From Candidatus Solibacter sp. (GTDB lineage Bacteria; Acidobacteriota; Terriglobia; Bryobacterales; Bryobacteraceae), in the NCBI GenBank assembly GCA_013822245.1, contig PNKE01000060.1, positions 29,862 through 93,861 of the forward strand: DNA of 64,000 nt, read 5' to 3'. Shown piece after piece: positions 55,467 through 64,000 of this stretch (the first letter of the stretch is position 1; each line of letters begins with the position of its first letter). The notes below the pieces were generated by a model that was not told the origin of the DNA, searched no databases, and worked only from the letters and a program-made list of their open reading frames with translations. Both the position numbers and the translations under genes were made by a program.

Positions 55467-56654
55467 ATGACGGCAACAATCGAGAGGATCGAGACGGCCT
55501 GCGTGGCGCCGCGCTGGGGGCTGGTGCGGGTGCTGGACAGCGAGGGCGTGGAGGGCTTCGGCGAGTTCACGGTGGAGGGGCAGTTGACGGCGTCGGAGGC
55601 GACGGTCCGGGGACTCTCGGAATGGTTTCTGGGGCAGCCTTCGGGCGAAATCCGCAGGCTGGCGCGCGGCGCTTACGACCAGTCGTTTTACCACGGCGGC
55701 GTCCACTTCATGAGCGCGCTGGGGGGCATCGAGACGGCGCTGTGGGACATGGCGGGCAAGCGCGCGGGCAAGCCGCTGTGCGACCTGCTGGGCGGGCGGG
55801 TGCGGGACCGGGTGAAGGTCTACCGCTGGGCTGGGGGCAACAACAACGCGCCGGGAGCGGCGGCGGAGGAAGCGGCAAGAGCCGTCGCCGAAGGCGCCAG
55901 GGCGATCAAGATGAACGCCTGCCCGCCGCTGGCGGCGATCGACACCTACGGCGGCATCCGGACGGCGGTGGAGCGCGCCAGGCTGGTGCGGGAGGCGGTG
56001 GGCGAGGAGGTGGACATTGCGTTCGACTTCCACGGCCGCACCAACGTGCCGATGGCGCGGCGGCTGGCCAAGGAGCTGGAGTTCGCCAAGCCGCTGTTTT
56101 ATGAGGAGCCGGTGCGGCCGGACTACAACCGCTGGCTGCCGGAGATCGCGGCGGTGACGCACGTTCCGATCGCCACGGGCGAGCGGATGTGCACGGTGGC
56201 GGAGTTTGCCGACGTGGTGGCGGCCAAGGGGGCGCATGTGTTGCAGCCGGATCTGGTTCATGTGGGGGGCGTGATGAACACGCAGGAGGTGGCGCTGCTG
56301 GCGGAGAACAACGGGCTGGCCGTGGCGCCGCACTGTCCGCTGTCGCCGGTGGCGTTCATGGCGTCGCTGCATGTGGTGGCGGCGTCGCGGGCGGGCTGGA
56401 TCATGGAATGGTCCAAGGGCATCCACTACAATGCGTCGGGCGCGACGGGCGAGGCGGATCCGTGGCTGCGCTACCTCGACGAGCGGGACTGGCCGATGTT
56501 CGACGTCGACGAGGGCGGGCACCTGGCGATACCCGAAGCGCCGGGGCTGGGCATCCGGGTGGACTGGAACGAGGTGTTGAAGGCGGCCAGGACGCCGGTG
56601 GAGTGGCGCGACCTGCGGATGGAGTTGGCCGACGGGTTGAGAGCGAACTGGTAG
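55467..56654 (+). CDS. dgoD: D-galactonate dehydratase-like enolase-superfamily enzyme
   Basis: A 395-residue enzyme of the mandelate racemase/muconate lactonizing family. FGEFTVEGQLTASEATVRG, the Mg ligand in AFDFHGRTNVPMARRL, EEPVRPDY, GERMCTVAEFADVV and APHCPLSPVAFMASLH match D-galactonate dehydratase (DgoD) closely. It would make 2-keto-3-deoxy-galactonate; related acid-sugar substrates are possible. ATG at 55467. Only three bases separate its stop from the ATG of dnaG, so the two are one unit. Confidence 0.85.
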   Translation: MTATIERIETACVAPRWGLVRVLDSEGVEGFGEFTVEGQLTASEATVRGLSEWFLGQPSGEIRRLARGAYDQSFYHGGVHFMSALGGIETALWDMAGKRAGKPLCDLLGGRVRDRVKVYRWAGGNNNAPGAAAEEAARAVAEGARAIKMNACPPLAAIDTYGGIRTAVERARLVREAVGEEVDIAFDFHGRTNVPMARRLAKELEFAKPLFYEEPVRPDYNRWLPEIAAVTHVPIATGERMCTVAEFADVVAAKGAHVLQPDLVHVGGVMNTQEVALLAENNGLAVAPHCPLSPVAFMASLHVVAASRAGWIMEWSKGIHYNASGATGEADPWLRYLDERDWPMFDVDEGGHLAIPEAPGLGIRVDWNEVLKAARTPVEWRDLRMELADGLRANW

Positions 56655-56657
56655 CGG

Positions 56658-58400
56658 ATGGAGTTTATCGAACAACTGAAGTCGTCGGTGGACGTCGTCC
56701 GGGTGATCGGCGATTATGTCCAGTTGCGGCGCGTGGGCGGCGGGCCGCGCTACACGGGGCTGTGCCCGTTTCACAACGAGAAGACGGCGTCATTTTCGGT
56801 GCATTCGCAGCACCAGTTCTACAAGTGTTTCGGCTGCGACGCGCATGGCGACGTGTTGACGTTCGTCATGGAGATGGAACGGTTCACGTTCTGGGAGGCG
56901 GTGAAGTATCTGGCCGAGCGGCACGGCATCCCGCTGCCGAAGCGCAGCGAGCACAGCGACGAGGAGACGCGCCACCGGGCCGCGCTGCACGAGATGCACG
57001 ACATCGCCGCGCGGGTGTTCCGGGAAACGTTGCTGGGGGAGGCGGGGGCCGAGGCGCGGCGGTATCTGGCGCGGCGCGGGGTGACGGCTGAAGCGGCCGA
57101 GGCGTTTGGGCTGGGGATTTCGGACCGGGGCGGAACGCAACTGGCGCGCATCTACCAGCGCAAGGGGTTCACCGAGGCCGACATGGAGGCGAGCGGGCTG
57201 GTGCTGAGGCGCCAGGACGGCTCGGGGTTCTTTGACCGGTTCCGGGGGCGGCTGATGTTCCCGATCCACTCGGAATCGGGGCAGGTGATCGCGTTCGGCG
57301 GGCGGGCCATGGCCGAGGGCGACGAGCCGAAGTACCTGAATTCGTCCGAGACGCCGATCTACCGCAAGAGCCATGTGCTGTACAACCTGAACCGGGCGCG
57401 CAAGGCGATGCAGCAGCAGGGGTTCACGGTGCTGGTGGAAGGCTACATGGATGTGATCGGGGTGGCGGCGGCGGGCATCGACAACGTGGTGGCCACGTGC
57501 GGGACGGCGTTGACGGCGTTCCAGGTGAGGGCGATGAGGCGTCATGCGCCGGCGGTGGCGTTGAACTTCGATCCCGACGAAGCGGGGATGAAGGCGGCGG
57601 AACGGTCGTCGCAAACGCTGCTGGAGGAGGGCGTGCGGTTGAAGGTGCTGGAACTGAGCGGGGGGTTGGACCCGGACGAGTACATCCAGACCCATGGCGT
57701 GGATGCCTACCGGACGGCGTTGAACCAGGCTCCGGGATTTTTCCCCTGGCTGGCCGGGCGGGCCAGGGAGCGTTTTGATCTGAAGACGCCGGAGGGGCGC
57801 AGCGGGGCGTTCCAGTTTCTACTGCCGGTGATCCATCGGTTGCCGGACAAGGTGGAGCGGCTGGCGGTGGCCGAGGACATGGCGGACACGCTGTCGATCC
57901 CGAAGGGCATGGTGCTGGACGAGTTCAAGCGGGCGGCGGCGGAAAGGAAGACGGCCCGGGCGCCGGCGCGGGCGGAGTTGCCGGACCCGTCGGAGTTGCT
58001 GCTGTTGAACGGCCTGCTGACCAGCGGCGCGGTGAGGGAAGAAGTGGGGCCGGCGCTGGCGGGGATGGATCTACAGGGACTGCTGAAGACGGGGCGGATC
58101 GTGGAAACGATTCTCAAGATGGCGGCGGGCGGCGAATCGCCAGGCTTTGGCGCGGTGAGCGCGCGGCTGGAGGAAGCGGACCGGAGGCTGTTGGGAGCGC
58201 TGCTGGAAGCCGACGAAATACTTCGGGACCCGCCGAGCGTGGCGCAGGCCGCCGAGATCGTGAAGAAGCTGGCCGGGGCGCGGGCGCAATCGGGCCGGGA
58301 GGAGATGAAGCGGCGGATCCGGGAAGCGGAGCGGGCGGGCGATCTGAGGCGGGCGCTGGAGTTGACCGCGGCGTTGCAGGAAATGGAGCAGCGGGGGTAG
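56658..58400 (+). CDS. dnaG: DNA primase
   Basis: A 580-residue primase. The CHC2 zinc ribbon is [13 protein letters not shown] through [12 protein letters not shown] (Cys-X2-His...Cys-X2-Cys). The TOPRIM core follows with [15 protein letters not shown] and [15 protein letters not shown]. The C-terminal DnaB-binding part is present but diverged. It makes RNA primers for replication. It sits between dgoD and rpoD; the usual rpsU neighbour of this macromolecular synthesis operon is absent. Confidence 0.96.
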   Translation: MEFIEQLKSSVDVVRVIGDYVQLRRVGGGPRYTGLCPFHNEKTASFSVHSQHQFYKCFGCDAHGDVLTFVMEMERFTFWEAVKYLAERHGIPLPKRSEHSDEETRHRAALHEMHDIAARVFRETLLGEAGAEARRYLARRGVTAEAAEAFGLGISDRGGTQLARIYQRKGFTEADMEASGLVLRRQDGSGFFDRFRGRLMFPIHSESGQVIAFGGRAMAEGDEPKYLNSSETPIYRKSHVLYNLNRARKAMQQQGFTVLVEGYMDVIGVAAAGIDNVVATCGTALTAFQVRAMRRHAPAVALNFDPDEAGMKAAERSSQTLLEEGVRLKVLELSGGLDPDEYIQTHGVDAYRTALNQAPGFFPWLAGRARERFDLKTPEGRSGAFQFLLPVIHRLPDKVERLAVAEDMADTLSIPKGMVLDEFKRAAAERKTARAPARAELPDPSELLLLNGLLTSGAVREEVGPALAGMDLQGLLKTGRIVETILKMAAGGESPGFGAVSARLEEADRRLLGALLEADEILRDPPSVAQAAEIVKKLAGARAQSGREEMKRRIREAERAGDLRRALELTAALQEMEQRG

Positions 58401-58476
58401 AAACGCGCGGGCTATCAGGCGTGGTGTAATATATCGAGATGATTGCCCGCCGGGGGGCGCCCGAACGAGGTTGGAA

Positions 58477-60150
<1,674 letters not shown>

Positions 60151-60204
60151 CAGGCCGCGGGAACAGGCGCGGCGGGCGCGGATGCGGAGGGCCAGGGGCG
60201 CGGC

Positions 60205-60639
60205 TTACCGGGCGCGGGCAGGGGGAACGACACGGAACAACGCCGCGCCGCCGGCGGGGAGTTTGACGGCAAAGCCGGCGTGGATTCTGCCGAGGTCCTG
60301 TTGATTGAGGACGTCGCGCACCCTGGGTTGACCGGGGATGCCGAGTTCCTTCCAGACGAGGTCGGCGTGGGCCGGCCGTTGGCCGTTGTTGAACGCCGCC
60401 ACGGCGAACGCTCCGCGGACAAGCGGCCTGACCCAGACCTCGATGGAGGCGCGCTCCGATTTCAACTCGGCCCCGCCGTGTGACCAGCCGTGGCGGATGG
60501 CGTCGGCATCGGGCGAGGCCGGGCGGGGCGCGGGGCCGTTGAGATGAGGAGAAATGCCGAGGGCCCAGCGGGCGGCGCGCGCGGCGCCGGCGGAAGGCGG
60601 CGGCTGCCAAGGCAGACAGAGTTGAGGCAGGGCAAGCAT
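60205..60639 (-). pseudogene. Alpha-galactosidase (GH27-like) C-terminal relic
   Basis: The minus-strand frame ends with a segment that resembles the C-terminal beta-sandwich of family 27 alpha-galactosidases: [40 protein letters not shown] and [10 protein letters not shown]. The catalytic barrel is missing; upstream is Pro/Ala-rich text without homology. The first ATG in frame (60639) gives 144 residues. I read it as a gene fragment left by deletion; a short secreted protein is possible (LALMLALPQLCLP is hydrophobic) but less likely. Confidence 0.55.
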
Positions 60640-60727
60640 CAGGGCCAGTGAGGCGGCGGCGGATGGCGGCGCGCTGTTCCGGATTGGCGTCTGGCGGCAG
60701 GCGCTGGTTGGATGCGGCGCGGGAGGG

Positions 60728-62284
60728 TCAGGCGAGGTAGCCATGGGCGAGTTTCGTGAAAGCGGCAACCTCGGCGTCAGCCCAACTGGCAGGTTTGCCG
60801 AGTTCGGCGGCCATGAGCGCGGCCGCGCCGGGCGCCATGCGGAGGGCGGAGCGGGCGTTGAGGGGCAGGGCGCGGAGGCGGCGGGAGAGCAGGTCGGCGA
60901 GGGTCTGGGCCATTTCGTGGCGGACGGTGAAGACGGCTTCGGCGGCGGTGAACGGCAGGGCGGAGTCGAGTTGACCGGCGAGGGAGGGCTGGTGGAGGAT
61001 GAGGTCCTGGATGCGGGAGGCGTCGGAGCCGTAGATGGCGAGATGGCCGAACTGGCGGGCGTTGTGATGGAAGCCGTGGATGCGGAGGGTGCGGGTGACG
61101 CATTCGCGTTCGGCGAGACCGGCGAGCAGGGCGGCCTGGTTGACGCAATCCTCGGCCATTTTGCGGCAGGTGGTCCATTTGCCGCCGGCGATGGTGAGCA
61201 GGCCGTTGCGGTCGATGTGGATGGAGTGGTCGCGCGAGAGGGCGGCGGTGGAGCCGGCGCCGGCCTTGACCAGGGGGCGGATGCCGGCCCAGGCGCTGAG
61301 GATGTCGTGGCGCGAGGGGGCGTGGTCGAGGTACTGGGCGGCGGTTTCGAGGATGAAATCGATCTCGGCGGCGAGGGGGACGGGTTCGGCGGGGGCTTCA
61401 AGGACGGGAGTGTCGGTGGTGCCGACGAGGGTATGGCCGTGCCAGGGGATGGCGAACATGACGCGGCCGTCGGCGGTGTGGGGGACGAGGATGGCGGAAT
61501 CGGAGGGCAGGAACGATTTATGGAAGACGAGGTGGACGCCCTGGGAGGGAGCGATCATGGGGGCGGCGTTGGGATCGGCCAACTGGCGGACGCGGTCGCT
61601 GAAAGGGCCGGTGGCATTGATGACGGCCCTGGCCTGGAGGTCGAACTCCTGGCCGGAGAGGCGGTCGAGGACGCGGACGCCGCCGACGAAGCCGTCGGGG
61701 CCCTTGGTCAAAGCGATGGCCTCGCAGTGGTTGACGGCGGAGGCGCCCTGTTCGATGGCGGTGAGGACGATCTGGATCAAGAGGCGGGCGTCGTCGAACT
61801 GGCCGTCGAAGTAGACGACGCCGCCGCGGAGGCCGCCGATTTTGAGGGTGGGGATTTCGTAGAGGGTTTCGTCGCGGGAGAGGTTTCGAGAGGCGCCGAA
61901 GCCGTAGCGGCCGGCGAGCAGGTCGTAGAGGCGGAGGCCGATGCCGTAGAAGGGGGCCTCCCACCACTCGTAGTTGGGAACGATAAAGCCGAGTTCGCTG
62001 ACCAGATGGGGGGCGTTTTGTTTGAGGATGCCGCGCTCGTGGAGGGCTTCCATGACGAGGGGGACGTTGCCCTGTTCGAGGTAGCGGACGCCGCCGTGGA
62101 CGAGTTTGGTGGAGCGGGAGGAGGTGCCTTCGCCGAAGTCGTGGCGTTCGATGAGAGCGGCGGAGTAGCCGCGGGAGGCGGCGTCGAGGGCGATGGATGC
62201 GCCGGTGGCGCCGCCGCCGATGACGAGGAGGTCGTAGGGATCGGAGCGGCCGCGGAGGCGTGCGAGGGCCTGGTTGCGGGTCAT
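60728..62284 (-). CDS. glpD: FAD-dependent glycerol-3-phosphate dehydrogenase
   Basis: A 518-residue membrane-associated flavoenzyme. It oxidises glycerol-3-phosphate and feeds electrons to quinone. The FAD site is DLLVIGGGATGASIALDAA, followed by GTSSRSTKLVHGGVRYLEQG, NATGPFSDRVRQL and IPWHGHTLVGTTDTP. ATG at 62284 shares one base with the glpK stop (TAATG), so translation is coupled. GlpD/GlpA family; aerobic GlpD type assumed. Confidence 0.94.
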   Translation of the reverse strand: MTRNQALARLRGRSDPYDLLVIGGGATGASIALDAASRGYSAALIERHDFGEGTSSRSTKLVHGGVRYLEQGNVPLVMEALHERGILKQNAPHLVSELGFIVPNYEWWEAPFYGIGLRLYDLLAGRYGFGASRNLSRDETLYEIPTLKIGGLRGGVVYFDGQFDDARLLIQIVLTAIEQGASAVNHCEAIALTKGPDGFVGGVRVLDRLSGQEFDLQARAVINATGPFSDRVRQLADPNAAPMIAPSQGVHLVFHKSFLPSDSAILVPHTADGRVMFAIPWHGHTLVGTTDTPVLEAPAEPVPLAAEIDFILETAAQYLDHAPSRHDILSAWAGIRPLVKAGAGSTAALSRDHSIHIDRNGLLTIAGGKWTTCRKMAEDCVNQAALLAGLAERECVTRTLRIHGFHHNARQFGHLAIYGSDASRIQDLILHQPSLAGQLDSALPFTAAEAVFTVRHEMAQTLADLLSRRLRALPLNARSALRMAPGAAALMAAELGKPASWADAEVAAFTKLAHGYLA

Positions 62285-63774
62285 TATGGGCGCTCCCAGG
62301 CGCGGGCGCGATCGACGGCGCGGCGCCATTCAGACATTGCGGCGCCGGCCTGGTCAGAGGAGATGCGGGGTTCGAAGCGAGCGCCGGCGCGCCAGGTGGA
62401 TTGGAGTTCGGGGGTTCCGCGGTAGACGCCGGTGGCCAGGCCGGCGAGCCAGGCCGCGCCGAGGGCGGTGGTTTCAGTTTGGAGGGCGCGGGCGACGGGG
62501 CGCTGGAGGAGGTCGGCCTGGGTTTGGAGGAGGAGGTTGTTGTTGGAGGCGCCGCCGTCGACGCGGAGTTCGCCGAAGTTGACGCCGGAGTCGGCGTTGA
62601 TGGCGTCGAGCAGGTCGGCGACCTGATAGGCGATGGAGTCGAGGGCGGCGCGGGCGATGTGGGCGGCGGTGGAGCCGCGGGTGAGGCCGAGGATGGCGCC
62701 GCGGGCGTAGGGGTCCCAGTGGGGCGCGCCGAGACCGGCGAAGGCGGGGACGAAGAGGACGCCGCCCGAGCCGGGGACCGAGGCGGCGAGGGATTCAACC
62801 TCGGCGGACGAGCGGATGACGCCGAGCGAATCACGGAGCCATTGGACGACGGCGCCGCCGATGAAGACCGAGCCTTCGAGGGCATAGTCGACGCGGCCGT
62901 CCAACTGCCAGGCGATGGTGGTGAGCAGGTTGTTGTTGGATTCGATGGCCTGGGGGCCGGTATTCATGAGCAGAAAGCAGCCGGTGCCGTAGGTGTTCTT
63001 GGCGAGGCCGGGCTGGTAGCAGGCCTGTCCGAAAAGGGCCGACTGCTGATCGCCGGCGATGCCGGCGACAGGGACGTTGTCGAGGCCCATGGGGTGGGAG
63101 ATTTCGCCGAAGACGCCGGACGAGGGTTTGACGTCGGGGAGCAGGGAGGCGGGGATGCCGAGGAGAGCGAGGATATCGGGGTCCCAGGCGCAGGTGCGGA
63201 TGTTGTAGAGCAGGGTGCGGGAGGCGTTGGAGGGGTCAGTGGCGTGGACGCGGCCCTGGGTGAGGTTCCAGAGCAGCCAGGTGTCGACGGTGCCGAAGGC
63301 GAGTTCGCCGCGTTCGGCGCGGGCGCGGACGCCGTCGACGTTGTCGAGGATCCATTTCAGTTTGGAGCCGGAGAAATAGGGGTCGAGGAGAAGGCCGGTC
63401 TTGTGGCGGAAGAGAGGTTCGAGGCCGCCGGCTTTGAGTCCGGCGCAGATGGAGGCGGTGCGGCGGTCCTGCCAGACGATGGCGTTATAGACGGGGGCGC
63501 CGGTGCGGCGGTCCCAGACGAGGGTGGTTTCGCGCTGGTTGGTGATGCCGGCGGCGGCGATATGCTGGCCGAGGTTGCTGACCTTGGCGGCGGCTTCGGC
63601 GGCGACGGCGACCTGGGAGGACCAGATTTCGAGCGGGTCGTGCTCGACCCAGCCGGGTTGGGGGAAGAACTGGGTGAACTCCTTCTGGGCGGTGGCCAGG
63701 GCGCGGCCGGCGGCGTCGAAGATGATGGCGCGCGAGGAGGTGGTTCCCTGGTCGAGAGCGAGCAGAAGTGCCAT
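62284..63774 (-). CDS. glpK: Glycerol kinase
   Basis: A 496-residue FGGY-family kinase that phosphorylates glycerol. [16 protein letters not shown] at the N-terminus, [44 protein letters not shown] and [12 protein letters not shown] are characteristic. ATG at 63774. First gene of the glpK-glpD operon; no glpF transporter is next to it within the window. Confidence 0.96.
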   Translation of the reverse strand: MALLLALDQGTTSSRAIIFDAAGRALATAQKEFTQFFPQPGWVEHDPLEIWSSQVAVAAEAAAKVSNLGQHIAAAGITNQRETTLVWDRRTGAPVYNAIVWQDRRTASICAGLKAGGLEPLFRHKTGLLLDPYFSGSKLKWILDNVDGVRARAERGELAFGTVDTWLLWNLTQGRVHATDPSNASRTLLYNIRTCAWDPDILALLGIPASLLPDVKPSSGVFGEISHPMGLDNVPVAGIAGDQQSALFGQACYQPGLAKNTYGTGCFLLMNTGPQAIESNNNLLTTIAWQLDGRVDYALEGSVFIGGAVVQWLRDSLGVIRSSAEVESLAASVPGSGGVLFVPAFAGLGAPHWDPYARGAILGLTRGSTAAHIARAALDSIAYQVADLLDAINADSGVNFGELRVDGGASNNNLLLQTQADLLQRPVARALQTETTALGAAWLAGLATGVYRGTPELQSTWRAGARFEPRISSDQAGAAMSEWRRAVDRARAWERP

Positions 63775-63925
63775 GGAAATAGCTTATCGTCAAGTGATGC
63801 CCGGATGGCGGGCGGAAGGAATGAAAGTCGATCGTGCGCGGATGAAGCGATGATCGAGCGGGAAGCCGCGGACTGCGACCGGGTTTCCGGGGCAAGGCAG
63901 CGCGACGGGATGAGGGCGGGCGGAC

Positions 63926-63967
63926 GGGGGGTGGGGGTGGCGGGATGGGGGTTGGGATGGAGGGGGG
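63926..63967 (+). other. G-quadruplex-type tract upstream of glpK
   Basis: Six G-runs of three or more bases separated by one to four bases occur on the plus strand (63926-63967), meeting the G3+N1-7 pattern for a four-stranded fold. It lies about 150-190 bp upstream of the glpK start. The G-rich strand is the template strand for glpK. Folding is predicted from sequence only. The rest of 63775-64000 shows no gene. Confidence 0.55.
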
Positions 63968-64000
63968 CTTATTGGCGAATAGAGGGCGAATCCTCATCAG

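Noticed and set aside
60743..62425. 560-codon Gly/Ala/Glu-rich frame on plus opposite glpD
   Set aside because: Low-complexity shadow; glpD on the minus strand has full FAD motifs.

Overview
The window looks like chromosomal DNA of a high-GC acidobacterium, most likely the Solibacter/Bryobacter group (Bryobacterales). I judge this from a secreted NHL-repeat protein whose C-terminal region resembles the domain expanded in Solibacter, from an Oar-like TonB-dependent receptor with an N-terminal carboxypeptidase-regulatory domain, from a radical SAM protein of the membrane-spanning-lipid (Tes/Mss) type, and from many exported hydrolases. This is inference from gene content. There is no rRNA gene in the window and I found no tRNA, CRISPR array, transposase or prophage.

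Layout. 0-9.7 kb: the end of a radical SAM/SPASM gene, an isolated nuoM, an unknown exported protein, an NtrY/NtrX-type two-component pair and mqnC-mqnA of the futalosine menaquinone pathway. 9.7-18.8 kb: a large secreted NHL protein, an orphan Cas6-like protein, a small membrane protein, a secreted HEAGH putative metalloprotease, an AIM24-family protein and a histidine-kinase-like protein with a decayed ATPase domain. 18.8-26.9 kb: a minus-strand run queG - TPR protein - mscL - two membrane-fused spermidine-synthase-like paralogues - phosphomannomutase. 27.0-30.1 kb: the Tes/Mss-like radical SAM gene and an orphan Flp pilin, each followed by clear terminator hairpins. 30.1-39.9 kb: eight minus-strand genes, among them cydAB, a DsbA-like protein, an M28 peptidase and a sugar-acid-type MFS transporter. 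40-44.2 kb: a two-module alpha/beta hydrolase and a TolC-family protein. 44.4-51 kb: pyrE-truA and two small membrane protein genes on plus; rimO-yacG-pgpA-NHL-cinA-small membrane protein on minus. 51.2-60.2 kb: the TonB-dependent receptor, an RsbRD_N-like protein, and dgoD-dnaG-rpoD. 60.2-64 kb: a relic of an alpha-galactosidase and glpK-glpD, with a G-quadruplex-type tract upstream of glpK.

How it fits together. Menaquinone made by the futalosine route (mqnA, mqnC) could be the quinone used by complex I (nuoM) and by the bd oxidase (cydAB); glpD would feed electrons into the same pool. The TonB-dependent receptor, TolC and secreted hydrolases suggest polymer or peptide scavenging. The most unusual items are the Tes/Mss-like radical SAM protein, the NtrX-type regulator without its sigma-54 contact loop, the lone Cas6-like protein, the pseudokinase with an intact receiver, and the doubled membrane aminopropyltransferase-like genes. 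I did not find a clearly new multi-gene system; the strongest leads are single genes and their neighbourhoods.
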